From NCBI GenBank assembly GCA_951799445.1, contig OX637297.1:10664001-10728000 (forward strand): 64,000 nucleotides of DNA. The letters run 5' to 3'. The notes beneath the pieces were generated by a model. It did not search any database. It was not told the DNA's origin and saw nothing but the letters and a program-made list of their open reading frames with translations. A program made the translations under genes and the position numbers. Source of the stretch: Pseudisothecium myosuroides. Its lineage: Eukaryota > Streptophyta > Bryopsida > Hypnales > Lembophyllaceae. This document shows, one piece after another, positions 23,063 to 37,639 of the stretch. Position 1 is the first letter of the stretch; every line of letters starts with the position of its first letter.

Positions 23063-26000
23063 ATGAATAACTACAGGCTTACGAACACTACGTATACGGA
23101 GGTAGCGGCGAGGTTGCCCCTGGTCACGCTTCCGGTTAGTTTTGGCTCTAGTAGTCTAGAGCTCTCACTGTTAAACGACAATGAAGATTCCTCTAGGTTG
23201 GTGGGCAGGAGTGAAGCAGTCATCAATTCTCAAGCTGGCAAAATCGTTGAGCTTCTCAGAGCGACTGACATTAATTATTTGTAAGTTCCTCACGCTTTTC
23301 AACCCGTAGTTCGATCTTTCAATTATTGCTCGAGTATCAAGCACTCTCTAGGTGTTCGAGTAAATCTACTCTTCAAAACAGTTAGTAGTGGGAGACCAGA
23401 CGGATGTAGTCGACACTGAGAGGGCCTTTTAGTGGCCAAGCATTTAGTGTGTCCAACCGTGTCCCTGCTTGCAAAAAATTGCGGTAGCGATGTAAAGCAT
23501 GGCGTGTGACGCTGAATGAACTTCAATCGCTGTTGAGTTTCAGGTGCCTCTTCAAGGAGGTCTCCTTCTCGTAATGCCAGAATTTTAGGGAGAAATTCGG
23601 GAGCGTGCTGTTATTATCCTCCTTTTACGGAAGTTTCAATTTAAATTGCGGTCTTGTAGTAGCTCAATTAATCAAAATCGATTCTAGGGAGCCAAATATG
23701 GTTTGAATGGTCTAAGACTTGACGGTACTGTAGGTCAGATTGTTCGGTGCTCTTCTAGCATGTGTAAGTGAAGTCACTCTCTGGCACCTTAATTTATAAT
23801 GCGGAGATCGGAAGTTGTTGTATGACACTCTTGTTTGGGCAGATGCGCTTTTTCAGAGCAAGGATCTTAATTTGGAATATCAGTGATGTTCATTTTCACT
23901 GATATTTCTTATTCTTCTGATCTGAGAGCCATCGTGGCTTGCTCTTCTCAGTTCTTCCTAGAAGTCGGCTAATCACTTTGTTTGAGAGGGAATTTCGTGC
24001 GCCTAAACCAGAGAACAACAGTTTTCGCTCTATAGATGGCTTCCTTCCTTTTGGATACTGGTTGATTTCATGTGCTTTGCCTGTGACTTAAAATTTTCAT
24101 ACCAAAGCAAGTGCTTCTGGTAAGGTGTGATTTCCGTATAGCATTTAGAGCTCGTTGTTGGGCATGTTTTGGATATTAGCATGCTGTCAAGGTGTCGGCG
24201 TAATGAGTGTGTGTGTGTGTGCAAGTCTTCACTGCTATCTGATTGGAGTTTAGGTGATTAATTTTGTTGGACTTTGAAATTTTCAGGTTCTTCACTTTTG
24301 AGCCAGACATCCTTGTATTTGAAGTGTTCTCTTAGCCATTTTGTTCTCTACTGGAATGTTGGCCAACTCAGGAATTTCAATCTCCCTCTTTGTTGATTGC
24401 ATTTAGGTCCCTCCAGGAGGAAGCGAAAGACGGTGATTGTCAAATGTCAGCGGAGCGTGGTGGTCTCATGGCTGCTGTTCTTCTGCACGATTCAGATGCA
24501 TTCTCTTACACTCTCCTGGGTAAATTTAAGCTGTAACTCATTCAGTACGTTTTTGTTGTTAAAGGTTTTCCACCTCAGTTATTTACTTGGCTTTTAGATA
24601 TTACGTTAAATAATTTCTTGGATGCTGTGTTTGCCCAGACTCGTAAACATGGATAATGGGTTTGACTATTTTTCAATTTTTTAGTCACTCTTTGTTTTTT
24701 ACTAGCCTTTATAAATATTGCTCTGTAGGACCTCATAAACGTGGAGCATGGCGGATTCCTACTCTTGAAAGGCGTCAGTCTCAGGCAGGTGCTCTGGAAT
24801 ATGTGGGTCCGAACAGTCTGAAAAGGCCTCATCACTTATCTGAAGGTCCTTGTATGTCAATTACGGTGCGAATGTTGGGGTCTCATTCAAATTTTCTTTA
24901 TTTCGAATTGAAGTTCTTATTTTGATTTTCGTGAAAGGGTTTGAACATGAATGCACATTTTATTTCATTTTTCTGCTTGTAGAATTCACCATCTCCCGCA
25001 AGAGCAACCATCGTCAAAAGGAAAGAGACTCCTGAATCGAAGATTGAGAGACATCAATGTAAAACACCGGCCACTGGGTTGCTGAATCCGGGAAATAGCA
25101 ATCAGGGTATTGCTTTTGTAAACACCTTTGGCTTACGTCACATTCAATAATTGAAGTCCCTGGTTTTTCATTTGTGCTTTGTAGGCTTTGGATTTTGTTT
25201 GATTGAAGACGAGAACGTTCTAATCAAGTGCATTGGGTTTTGTGTCCTTTTTATGTCGGGTCAGATTTGGTTGTTCCCTTCTTGTTCTACATGCTCCTGT
25301 GTATTGCATAGTTTGGCTGTTCAGATCTTTACAGTACCATTTGGACCTTTTGCAGAATCCCTTGTCAATGAACTCTGTGAGCTGCTCGATGAGATTTTTG
25401 CAAGGATAGAGGCTTTTGGTGACGACGAAGGCGTTGATGGCACTTCATTGTCTCTTGCTGAAATTAGGTCCATTGGGGAATTGGTTGTAAAGTTACGGTC
25501 AAAGAACATCATTCAAAATCTTCCTGTAGGTTACCTCTTACGGCTTCTGAGTTTGCTTGATCAGCATGTTCAGCGCGCTGACGGAAGGGAGGTGAACGAG
25601 GATGATGATGTAAGTGGTATCTCATTCTTGAACTGGTCTTGCATGTTTTTTGTCGATTTCAGTTGCAAGATCGTGAGCTACTAATTCGTAATGCTATTGG
25701 CTTCCCTTTTCTTGCCCATTGAGCGCTACTTTGGAGTTGCGAATCTAGTTTAAACGGTTGAGACCATTTTAACTTTGTTCTGTACCTGCTCCAAAGCAGG
25801 ATTTTGGTTCCCTGCATATCAAGCTTCTGTGCGTATGTGGCCCTTTGAACCCGTTGTTTATTCCGTACATTGTGTGCTTTCTTTCGTGTGGTTCGCAGGG
25901 AGAGAGTATGAATTATGAATCTGTAATGTCCGGGTTGGAGTCGGTTCAAATATCACTGACTATCATGACGAGTCCAAGCATGGCGAAACAGATTTACAAA

Positions 26001-29000
26001 GAAGAGGTGCAATCAGAAGTTACACTGCTTGAAATGTTTTGTTTACTGACCAAACTGTTGTGAAAGGGATTGATCGTTGCATTGCTTGTTTGCATCAGTC
26101 AACTGCTGCTGTCATAATTTTAAATTTTTGTTTGAATTCTTCGGTATAGAAGCTATTGGAGTCTGGAGTGAGGAAATTCAAGTATGCATCTTGAAGTCAC
26201 ATTCCGTTAAATTTATGTGAAAACTATGTAACAATTCCGTCACAAAATATTAATGTCGTTTATGATATTGACTACATGAGCCCGTGCATCTAATCTAGTT
26301 TCGATATTGCTTGTTTTTCCCATCTTTGTCGGCCAGTCCAAGCATAATGCTACTTTCATTTGGTCCGAAGTTTATTTAAATTTATCTTAACAGGACTCTT
26401 CTTATAAACGCCCTCTTGTACTTGACCTCAGATTATTGAAAGGATATTCGACTTTGCAAGGTTTCAAATTGTGCATAGTGTGTTTATAGTAAATGATTCT
26501 GGTTACCGCCAGATCCACAAGGGTCCTGCAGGGGCTGGAGATGAAGGTAACACCTATTTCATTCGTGGAAGTATTTTGCCCGTAATATGATTATACAGGG
26601 TCCTCAACTTTTTAACTTGGTTGACATGTTTTATTTTCAATCTGGCATTCATGTCTCGTTGAATACCTGATTTTGGTGCTTCTATTTCGTATTACGCTCA
26701 CGTTTGAAGTTGTTTTGTCTTTTTGTAGGAGATGATGCTGAATATCTTCAGGCCTTTGAGAATGGAAGCAGCTCTGCCAAAAGGAGCCGAAAGAAGAGCA
26801 AGGCACCTGCCAGAGTTAGAAAGATTGCTCCAAGCAAGTATGGGCTGCCTCTATTCCATCTGTTGTCGTTGTCCTTTAAATTTCTGTGAACTGCCTCTTT
26901 AGGTGGTGGTGTTTGAAGTTTTTAAGGACTGCAAAGTTCTATTGTATTTCGCAAAACACATTACGTATTATGACTTCTTGAATGTCTGGTAAATATTATC
27001 GTGGGCCACTGTAATTTTAAACAGTCCATTTAATTGGTGAACAATGCAAAGACCCTGTCTTGAAAGCCGCTTGCGGTATTGAAAGATTGAAATCAATGTT
27101 TGCCTTTGTAAATACTAGGACATAATATTTAGTGTCTTCTGTACAATTTGCCTGAGGATGGGATTATCTATTGTTGTCAATTGTATGTGGAAAACATAAG
27201 CTGATATGATGTACATTCGCAGGTACATCTAAATAATACAGGGATGAGCAATGTGTATTTAGAAATACTTATATTCTTTCAACTGCCGTGGGACATTTTT
27301 TAGGAAGTCAATGCCATATTCGGGTGTTGAACTAAAGTTATTGTGTATTCTAATGAAGTTGATTTGGCATTTATGGTAAATGTACATGGTTTTTCAATAC
27401 TTGGTCCATATATTGCGTGCTGTCTCTGGCTTTTGAATCCTATCTTCGAAATTGTGGTTTCTGTTCCTTGGAATTTTCAGGAACATTATTGTTGCCGAGA
27501 AAATGAGATGTTCAGTTTTTATACGTTGAGTCGCTATGAGTTCTTACTTTTATAATGATTCTCTTTGGTCTAATTATGAATTTCTTGTTATAGGTGTAAG
27601 TAGATCTTGTAAGGCTTAAGTTGAAGGGTTTCAGAGACTGACAAATTGTTCCTTGGAATCTTTCGTGTTTTTTTTGAGCAGGCAATCCGGCGCTGTTTCA
27701 AGCGTGTTACACAAGCTGTGCAGTATTTTATCACTTTTGAAGGAGCTTTTACCTATTTTGAAACTTCTAGACAGTTGTGTTCTGCAGCTTATGAAAACAA
27801 TGCTGGAAACTTTTGGCGTCGACAATATCCAGTTGTTGCAGCTGAAGGCTATTGGTGTAGTTTGTGCGGTACTTATGAACATCTCTGTACCTTCTGACTT
27901 GTGTTCAGTGTTGCTTCTGTAGTGTAGGGTAGTTATCGGTTCTTTATATAATTTTACATTGTTCAAATGTGTACATTATCTGCTTGTAAATTACGTCCGT
28001 ACCTAACAAGTGATTACTGGTGATGCATGTTTAACAGTATCCAATGGCCACGTATCGAAATGAATTTATTATCTCCTAAAATTTTAATTCAAAAAAAGTT
28101 TTTTTGCGCAGATATCAGAGTTTTATCCGCAGCATCGTAAATTGATTATTGAGGAATTTGTGACGCTACTATGGAAGCTACCTTTGGCAAAACGAAGTTT
28201 ACGGTCTTATCATTTAGCAGATGAAGAGCCAAAGCAAATACAGATATTCACAGCCCTTATATTGCAGTTGGTACAATGTAGTGTCACCCTCACTGGGGTT
28301 GGGGCCGTGAGTATTTCTGAGGTAGAACGCAATGATGAAAATGGTGACACCAATCTCCAGAAGGTTTTTGAGCCTGCTATGGAGGTTACAAGCCACTTCT
28401 GGCAAAATATTTTCCAGCGCTGGGCTGCTCCGAAGACTCCTGACGGGGCAGATGCGAAGGGTATAGTGGACAACTTGCTTGTGGATTTGCTGACAACACT
28501 CAATGTCCCAGAATTTCCTGCAGCTAGCCTTCTTCTTCAGGTATCATATTATCCTATACTTTTCAAGTCTATTTGTTGGCTACTGTATGTATTCTGAACA
28601 GACATGCATCAAGGATTTCTTCAGCCCGGTGGTGGGCAGGTAATAAGGATTCTATTTTGAGATGTTATCCATTTATTAAGTTCGCATTCCAATTGTCAGT
28701 CATTATTCTTGGTCTTTCATAACTGATACCATCTCCTGTCCGCTCAACACATGTTCAGGAAAGTTCATTTTTATCTTGTCTTCTGCAGGTTTTCTGTGTA
28801 CTTCTATTTGGCAATGCTGGCATTAGATCAAAAGATGCTGTTTTGCGGGGCACGTCAGTTGACCTTCTTGGCCAGGTGGCAGCTCGCCTGAAAGAGGATG
28901 CTGTTATTTGTAGGAAGGACAAGCTGTGGATTTTGCAAGAACTTCAGAGCAAGGACAATGATGCTAATTCCAATGATGAGGCCTCGCTAGCCCGGAATTG

Positions 29001-32000
29001 TGCAGTGTGCAGCGAAGGGAAGATTTCAAGCCTCATGCTGTCCTGCAATGGGTGTAATCGGTGGTTCCACGGGGATTGTATTGGAATTTCGAAGCATGAT
29101 AAAGTTGATCGAGGTTGGCTTTGTCACTGCTGTCTGTGTAGGAATCAGATAGAGTTTCTTTATCCGGACAATAAAGATCAGACAAACGGAACCAAGTCTT
29201 TCTCGGAATGCAAATTTGCAGAGAAGGTAGGAATGATGAAGAGAGGAGTGCTTGTTGTGCAGCAAATTCTACTGAACTACCTTCAAGAGTTGGCCGTCTC
29301 TGATGGCACAGCAGCTTCTGCTCGCAGGTACGACACCTTGCGCTATGTCAGACCAGTACAGCGTCTCCTAGGGAGCATTTTGTACGTCGTATCAAGGTTT
29401 CAGGGTTTCAGGGTTTAGGGTTCAACATCAAATGTATGAAGTCAGCCAATAAGTTTAAGTTTAAGTTTATCTTAGTTTCAGTTTTAGTGTTTTTTTGCGT
29501 GACTTTCATTTTTCTTGATTCTAGTACAATTGGAATGACCTTGGCAAGCAGGGATACATTTCTCATAGAGATTACATCAATTTTGTTTCAAATTACTTCT
29601 CTTAGAGATTACTGAAATTTTAAAAAACAAATATAAAAATTCAGAATTTCTTCGTGGTTTGCTCCTCATAGCTGACTTTTGTTTGCTTCACAGTGCATTC
29701 CATGCTACGATTGCGACTGATACAAGAGCACGCTTTATTAGAAATAGTTACTGAGCTGCCAACCTGTTTGACCTGATGACCTATCTGGGCTTTCATGACT
29801 TTGTTCACTTCATATGTGTCTGATTTACCGTCGATTTAGGCCTGTTTCATTGATGCAGAGATTGTAGCACTGCTACTTGACGTACTTCTCTCAAAGAGCA
29901 GTCCACTCTTGATAGATTGATGTGTTGATCAACTGAGTGGGTTGTTTTTCCAGATTTTATTTGTGCCAGTGGCTACGAGACGAGGTGCAATCCACATATA
30001 CCATCCAATTTTATCAAAATCGTTGGAATTCAGAGTCACCTCTCCAGGACTTTGGCGTTGGACCTTCTCTTCTATCTCGTGATGCGTCGCTTCGGATTTC
30101 TAGGGCTTTGGGTCAACAGAGACCTCTTGCAAGAGGGCTTGACAAGATACTGGAGAGATTATTAGTGAGTGACCTAATTCACCTGCTGTAGTTGAGACTG
30201 AATTTGAGGTCAGTATGTTTAGAGTGAGTGCTGGTTTAGGGTTTCGGTTCACGGTTCTGTTTTTCATGCAGTACACGCAGTTGCAAGGAGTGTTGGATTT
30301 GGTGCCCATTGCTTTTAATCCATTGCAAGACTGTGTCTTCCTTTGCCCCTACAGGTCAGCCTGACAGATAATTCACCCACTCCTAGGGCGAAATCACTGC
30401 GAGCGGTATGCTTTTCAATGTTAACATATTGGTTTTAGTGTTTATCTTGGTTCTTTGTTTGCAATCTGCCGAGTTATTCGTGTGAAAAGCTGAATTATTT
30501 ACGTTGAACAACTATTATTTTCGTGTATCTAACTGATTCTCACACCATGTGATCTCCACTCTGCTATATCTTCACTCTACAGGTCAGTGCAATTGTGGAA
30601 GTGGATCCCAATGTTTTGGGTGACGAGCGAGTGCAGCGGGCAGTAGAAGGCCGATTTCTTGATTCTGCCATCTCTGTTCGAGAAGCGGCCATGGAGCTTG
30701 TCGGAAGGCACATTGTCAGTCGGCCTGATTTTTCTTTGAAGGTTTGGTTCGTGTTTCCGGTGTCTAGTTTCTTAGATTCTGTTTCTGAATCTTTGCTTGA
30801 CTTTGCATCCTCCTCAGTAAGAACAATCTCAGCTCCTCATCCTATTTTCCCTCTTGGCAGAAGATTCTATGAGTAGAGTATAGCCGTAAAGATCTTTAGT
30901 GTTGGCGTTGAAAAGCAAGTTTCTTTTCCCAGTGGTCTGATGGTAGCAAAGTCGTTATTCTTGGTCCCTTGTTCTTATCTTGTGATAGTAATGTCTTCAT
31001 GGTACTGGAGCTTGCAGTACTTTGAAAAAATCGCCGAGCGCATAATGGATACCGGTGTAAGTGTTCGAAAACGTGTTATCAAGATCATTAGGGATGTTTG
31101 TTTGTCCAACGCTGGATTTTCCAAGACTACAGATGGTTGTCTGCGCATCATCTCCAGGATCAATGATGAAGAATCTAGTATTCAGGTAGTTGTTGCTTTT
31201 AACTAGTTGCACATTTTTTCCTACCTGTTTACGTGAGTCTGCCTGCACTCGTAGTTGTCATTGTCATTACCATGATGTTTCATCGTTGGGCCTGCTTGTT
31301 GTGATTAGCTATACACTTCTCAGCTTTCAATATTAATATTCCTTTATGCAGGATCTTGTGGGGAAGACCTTTTTTGAGCTTTGGTTTGAAGAACCGACAG
31401 GTCATTATACCCATTGCTTGGGTGATGAAATTGCAGTTCCTTTGGAAATCGCAGAAAAGGCACAACAACTGGTTGATGTGCTTAGAAATCTTTCAAGTCA
31501 CCAAGCCATGGTTACTATCATAAAGCGCAGTCTATCTTTGGACTTTTGTTCTCAAAATGTAAAAAATTCAGCAACAATTATGGTGACTCAAGCTGCTGTT
31601 AGGCTTCGTTGTGAGTTGATGTGCAAGTGCTTGCTGGAGAGTGTGCTTAAGGTAATTTTGGTGTTCATTTGAATTTTAAGTGCGTAAAAAAGTGGATCTG
31701 GAGAGTGTACTTTCGTGTGTTTTCTGCTACTGAAGTCAGTACCCGAAGCACTTTATGTCTGGTATTTTCCGAGCTTTCATTCACTACGGTTTATCTCACA
31801 TGTATATGCCCGCAGGTAGAAGAAACAGCCACGAATGATTCAGATATTCGAGCTTTACCTTATGTCCTGGCAATACATGCATTCTGCACTGTTGACCCTA
31901 CATTGTGCGCTCCGCCATCAGATCCATCTCGCTTTGCCGTGACTCTTCAGCCTTATCTGAAAACCCAAGTGTGTTAACTGCTCTCACTTCTTCTAGAACT

Positions 32001-35000
32001 GATGCGCCGGATGATTGTGGGTGTTAACCAATTTAATTTGTTTCTTCATTCTCGTAGAACTTATCGGAGTTATGTAGTGATTTATATAAAGAGTCCCATT
32101 ATGCATTGGTTTAGAATGGTATTGTCACACGGAGCTGACTGACACAGTTTGCATGCCATAATGTGGAAACTTGGGAATCCGAAATCATGCGTACAGAGTT
32201 GCAAAACACAGCATTTCTTTGAGCACCAGTTGTAGATTGGTCTGGACAAAGCAAACAGAAATGAATTCCTCTCGGTCATTCATGGTTTTGATGTTTCTTT
32301 GTTTTGAAATGCTGCGATAATACCCGGCCTTAAGGTTCTTAAATTCAGTTTTATGCTGGCAAACGTGACCAGGTTATAAGCCGAGATGCGGCGCAATTGG
32401 TACAGAGTATTATCTTCGTGATTGACACTGTTCTTCCTTTGTTACGGAGACCCCCTCAGAGCTTTGTGGAGGAGCTTGAACATGATCTGCGCCATCTAAT
32501 TGCCTCGTGCACTTTTCTGACAGTCGTTCAAGCATGCATAAAGTAAATTCCGGTTATCTCATGTTATATGTATCATGTAGGTTTTAATGTCCAGATAGGT
32601 TGTCAATGAGAATTCGTCCTTGCGACTGGTCTTGTCTTTTGGAGATCGTGCAGGGTTTGAATTTAATGGATCAATTTCTTCTGAAGTTTTGTTTCATACA
32701 GAATTGAAGTTGTTGGAAATCAATATTGTCATTCTGCAATCTCTGTGTGTGGCATTTATCAGGAGCCTTTGTTCTTTGAGCAAGATAGCCTCGAAACGAG
32801 TTGCTTCTTTTGAGTTCCTTGTCCGCCAGTTCTTTAGACTTCTTGATGGCTGCCAGAAAAGGGAGTCCTTTGCTGCCGAGAAACCTGTAAGTACTTGATT
32901 TTTTCTCGGAAGAACATTCTTAAAAGCATTTGAGACTATCGTCATTTAGAATGCGAATTTGTATACTGTTATTTTAGGAAAGACTGTTACGTGAAGTCTA
33001 TTTTATATTTTTGCAGAACATCTTGCGATGCTTGTTTTGTTTGGGTTCGTTTGCTCGATTTGGAGCCGAAGCTTTAGAGTCTTTTGACGATGAAGATATC
33101 AACATGAACCAGTTCCTGGAGTTGTACAAATATTTCCTCGGACAGAATGATTTTGATATTAAAGTCCGGGCGCTGCAGGTGGGAAGTATCTTTCATTTCT
33201 TCTGAACTGTCTTTCTGTATTTTGCATGGGTATACGCTGTATATGGGAGAAAAATTACGTGGAATAGACTATGTTACGGAGAAAAGACTTATGAGTTTTG
33301 GTGATACACTGAGTTAAGATGTCATCTTGTTGTCTTGATTGCTAATTCAGTATATCATCAGAGAATTTTGTTGTTTAAATCTGAGATGAAGTGGCTTCAT
33401 TAGCTGACTTATCATTGATATCTGAAGACGACTGTCTACTACTTTGGCGTCCATATTTGGTTACGTTATTTATGGTCTAAGGAATTATCGTTCGTGTGGT
33501 GCACTGTAGGCTTTGGGTTTCATATTTATTGCAAGGCCTGAATTTATGATGATCAAGAACATGGACAAAATTCTGGAAACCACGCTCAATGCCGCTGCTG
33601 ATTCTCGCATCAAGGTGGGACTTCCGGGCAGCATGGCGTTGGACTGGATTTCCATATTTTGTGTAGCAATCTACGTTTGACAAGTCGTACACTCTTACTT
33701 TTAGAATTGTTTTATACCAGTTTTGAGCTTTATTGTATGTGTTTTAGTGGACTTGTGCTGCTTATGTTATTTTGAGCTGAAATGACTTAAACTTTGCAGA
33801 TACAAATGCTTCGAAATTTCAGCGATTATCTTATTGATGTGGAAGAAAAAATGGGGGAGACAGATGGTGGGAATGAAAAGTCACTTGGCGACTGTGCCGT
33901 CCCAGTAGCTGCTGGTGCTGGGGACAGCAATATTTGTGGTGGCATTATCCAGTTGCATTGGGATTTAATCCTGGAGAGATGTTTGGATCTCAACGAGGAA
34001 GTTCGCCAAACTGGGTTGAAGGTCTGTCATTGGTCATTTAGAGCTTCAATGTGATAGAAATGGTTTTGGCCTTCACTTTGAAGTGACCGTTTTAAGCTTT
34101 CCACACCCTTGCTATCTCATGTGCAACAAGAAACTGTAGTTCATTGAGTTTATTTGTAGTTCTTTTAGTGTTATGCATAAAAACTTCTTCAAAAAATTTG
34201 TATTTACCTTTCCACGGGATTATGACAGGAGCTTCATGTGCGTTCCTAACGTTTATCCTGCGCAGAGATTTAGGCGCCACGTAGTCCTTTGACAAATATG
34301 ATTTAATGGAAGGACCTGTAGTCGTTAATTCGGTAATGAAGTGAAGTAATGAGTTTGTTTTGTCCTTTAAATTTTTGTTGTATCAGGTGGTGGAGATAGT
34401 CTTGCGACAAGGTTTGGTGCATCCAATGACTTGTGTTCCTGAGCTCATTGCATTGGAAGTCGATCAGCTGGAAGTAAACTGGAAACTTGCCCATCGATTG
34501 TTACTACTCATGAATGAAAAGTATGTTTTTCTTTATCTTCAAAGATGATATTTTACTGCAACAGTTATGATGGGGTAGCATCTTCTCACCATCATTGTCA
34601 AATCCATCCGTTTTTGTGCTTCTTCGTAGGTTTGTCTACTATTTATACTAATCTCAGATATTGGTATCGCAGGTACCCCTCATTCTTCGAGAGTCGTCTC
34701 GGTGATGGTCTCCTGTTGTCATTCGCTTTCATTCAATCTGGAGCAGCAAGTTGTGTGCAAAGGACTTCTCCCATGAAGGTCGCAGCAGCGAAACCCAATG
34801 ATCGAAGCAGCCCTGCATCTTTTGCGAAGCTGGGCATCTCACGAATTTACAAACTTATAAGAAACTCTCGAAATTCTCGAAACAAGTTCTTATCTTCTGT
34901 AATCAGGAAGTTTGACTTCGGGGCGTCTGGCTTACAGCCTGTTCCATTCTTGGTGTATGCTCATCCTCAATTTGTCTTCAGTTCGTTTCCAATTGTTGTA

Positions 35001-36557
35001 TTGAAGTCCATGATGAACTATTGTTTTAGCACTACCGGTACCAAAGAAATTTTTCTATTTCTTGTGCATATGTAGAGCTGTAGGCCAACGTGTATTTAGC
35101 ACTTGCTTTGCAAGCACATAAGGATATAGATTTCCGTAGTATATGTTTTACCTACCTACCTATGGGTCTGATCGTTGTTTCTATGATACTGCAGATATTG
35201 TTCAGAGATCCTGTCAGCTCTGCCGTTTGGAATACCAGACGAACCTCTTTATGTTGTTTACACCATAAATAGAGTTGTCCAGGTTCGTGCCGGAGAGTTG
35301 GAGGCAAATATGAAGACCATCATTACCGACGGGGCTTTAGGGGCTACAACAAAGGAGGTTCTTGAAAGTATTGCAGCTGAGAGAGAAAGAGTGGAAGAGG
35401 CGACTTTGAATCCTGATTTTGTGCTGCCGGAATTAAAAAAGAAGGTTTTCATTGACATTCTGGACATCCCTGACGAAGCTTTGGACAAGCTCAGGGTACT
35501 TCCGGCCTGTTCAACTGTTTGACTTTGTTTGCCTGAACTAATGAATCAAATGTTAGTAATTCTACAGCATTTTTGAATAGTTTTTAGGATAAACAATGTT
35601 TGCGCAGATCCTTCTAGCTGCATGAGTGCATTCTCTAATATTTTAAGTATTGTTCTTGGGATGGACGGTGTAGGGTTACTGCAATTCAGCCATGACTTTG
35701 GCTTTGCTGCTTCGACTGAAGAGGCATATGAAGAATGTGTATAGCTTAAATGATGCTCGCTGCCAGGTTTGGTTGTGTAGTCAATTTTGCATCTGTGTTC
35801 GGTAGATATTGTCTTGCATGTGTGCTTCGTATATGTATGTGTTTTGTGCCTTCCGCATATTGTGCTTCGTCTTGTATATGTCAGTGTCACATCTATCAGA
35901 AATTGTCAGGCTTTTCATTTTAGAGTTGGTGGAGGATAAAACTTTGAATGGTGAAAGTTAATTATTAATCCCTGGCTTCCACTTCTGACTACCTGAATAT
36001 GGTTTTCACTGCCGGCCATTGAATTGCTTATGATAGGCGTATCAACCAACGGAGGTTATCAAGCCTGGTGATATGCTTGCAAAACGAGAGGGTGTGAAAG
36101 AGTTCAACTTGATGGAACTACCGGTTGAATCTTTAACAGTTCGGCAAATGTTAGAACAATATAAGGTGATCGACGTTGTAACACGAAGTCAATAACCATG
36201 TTCCATAAAATTTTGGGTCTGCTATTGTTCTTGTATATTTTTTTAGTATTGATGCATGTCGTTGTATACCACCAGGCATTCAAGCGTTTGCTTAAAGAGG
36301 ATTGTGTTGATTACTCGGCCTATACAGCAAATATCTCAACAAAGAAACGACCAGGTCGTGTCCCAGTTGACACTGAGGCAGGCTACGTGAACGGACAGCC
36401 TGTAGGTCGTCCAATGTTAAGAAGGAAAAGTGTAGCAGTGGCGACTGTGGCGTGTGATGTATCAGGTGATGATGATAGTGATGAAGAATGGGGTGGTTTC
36501 AAGTCTGGGCGACGAAAGAGTGCCCCATCAGTAAGAACTACTCGGGGTAAGAAATAA
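23063..36557 (+). CDS. SCC2: Sister chromatid cohesion protein SCC2 (NIPBL/Nipped-B family), about 28 exons
   Basis: SCC2 with SCC4 loads cohesin on chromosomes in the nucleus. Coding exons, approximately: 23063-23280, 24407-24519, 24729-24866, 24983-25106, 25356-25609, 25899-26006, 26432-26546, 26729-26837, 27682-27868, 28112-28540, 28789-29328, 29954-30164, 30355-30405, 30583-30741, 31018-31185, 31352-31651, 31816-31969, 32349-32542, 32763-32889, 33017-33179, 33510-33614, 33801-34021, 34388-34521, 34672-34953, 35195-35495, 35674-35766, 36037-36165, 36276-36557; about 1,800 residues, as in Arabidopsis SCC2. The N terminus has [15 protein letters not shown]. Later come the PHD finger, [72 protein letters not shown] and [13 protein letters not shown], all in HEAT-repeat parts. 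The tail is basic. All listed introns have GT-AG ends. The start and exons 3-4 and 8-9 are least sure. No breaks were seen. Confidence 0.93.
28789..29328 (+). other. SCC2: SCC2 exon carrying the PHD zinc finger
   Basis: This 540-base exon joins in frame to the preceding one ([19 protein letters not shown]). It encodes [22 protein letters not shown] and then a C4HC3 PHD finger: CAVC, CNGC, HGDC and CHCC with the usual spacing and the aromatic RWFHGDC core, around genomic 29,000-29,135. Plant SCC2 proteins carry a PHD finger here, whereas animal NIPBL and yeast Scc2 lack it. PHD fingers typically read histone H3 tails, so this one may help place the loader on chromatin. Confidence 0.9.
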
Positions 36558-37560
36558 TTTTTGTAACGTAATTTCTCGTTGTGCCTTGATTCATTCTTGT
36601 CCCCATAATTAATCAAGCAGACAAACATTCTTTGCAGTCGGAGAAAGCAATTTTGATGGTGCAGTCATGACTGATGTATACTAGTGTGCAAAGGAAATAG
36701 GAGTAGATAAGTTCCAAGCGAGGAAAAAAAATTGTTATGAGAGCCATCTTGCTCAATCTACTGTTGTTTCTGAACCCTATGCCGTTCCTGCGTGCCCTTT
36801 GAGAGATTTCCTCCTCGATGCATCTGTTACATCAGAGGCGTCCATTTTTTGTCCACTTGAAGTGCACTGAGTTGCTGTTGTGTAAGCATGTATTGAGGTT
36901 CATGTATCATGGAATGTAGGTTGATTTTGAACTAATGTACCAGAACCTATTCCCACTCCTTAGTTTGTTTTCTTGTGATAGCAGGCGTTTAGGACTATTT
37001 AAGTACTGTGGAAAAGCCATTTGGAGAAAACTGATGGAAACAAAAATAGTGTAAATTTATTTATTTGTTTTTTCCACGAATTTTGGAAATAGCAAAAGTG
37101 CCTGTAAGGTAGGCATACCCTCTCCCCAATTGCTCTACTGTATACATTTGAGAAGCATTGATCTTTTTGAAAAGACAATTAAAAGATGTCTCTAAAACCA
37201 AGAAGAAAATATTGATTTTGAATTCAAAGATTTTGTTCTATATGTTTAATATATAGGATTCGATTGATTCATTAGATGACATTTGGAGGAAAGGAGGGGG
37301 TAAAGGGTTGTTTTAGGGCCGGCTTAGGGCTAATCCCCATTTTTTGAACCAGCCATTGCTAGCCAAAAGAAAAAATAAATTTAAAAAATAATGAATAATT
37401 CAAGAAATTCAAAAAAATTCATTTTTTTCATTTTAAAGTTAACAAAATACTATTATCTGACGTGATAGAAGTTCTGCCATGTCGGATTGTAATGTGGTAT
37501 AGTTCCCACAATCTAGGAATTTAAGGGAACTTGCAGTCCTTTAGACCCTCAAAATTCCGT
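36558..37560. other. 3' flank of SCC2
   Basis: The first few hundred bases after the stop codon are probably the SCC2 3' untranslated region. AATAA-like signals occur near the stop (AAATAATTTTTG) and later. From about 37,030 the sequence is AT-rich with no recognised gene. Confidence 0.4.
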
Positions 37561-37639
37561 CTAATAAATTATCTTTCAAGTATGTTATGACCTTGTAGTT
37601 GGATGTTTTGGTTTTAATAAGAGAATGGAATTGATGTAA

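Noticed and set aside
24206..24222. GT microsatellite
   Set aside because: A short run of GT in an SCC2 intron, ordinary for plant introns.
28602..28639. Possible tiny SCC2 exon after an AG at 28,601 and before GTAATA
   Set aside because: Its 38 bases would break the reading frame, whereas exon 28,112-28,540 joins directly and in phase to 28,789 with a sequence that matches the family.
29390..29425. Interstitial telomere repeat (TTTCAGGG, TTTAGGG)
   Set aside because: Only about three degenerate units inside an SCC2 intron; too short to mean more than a simple repeat.
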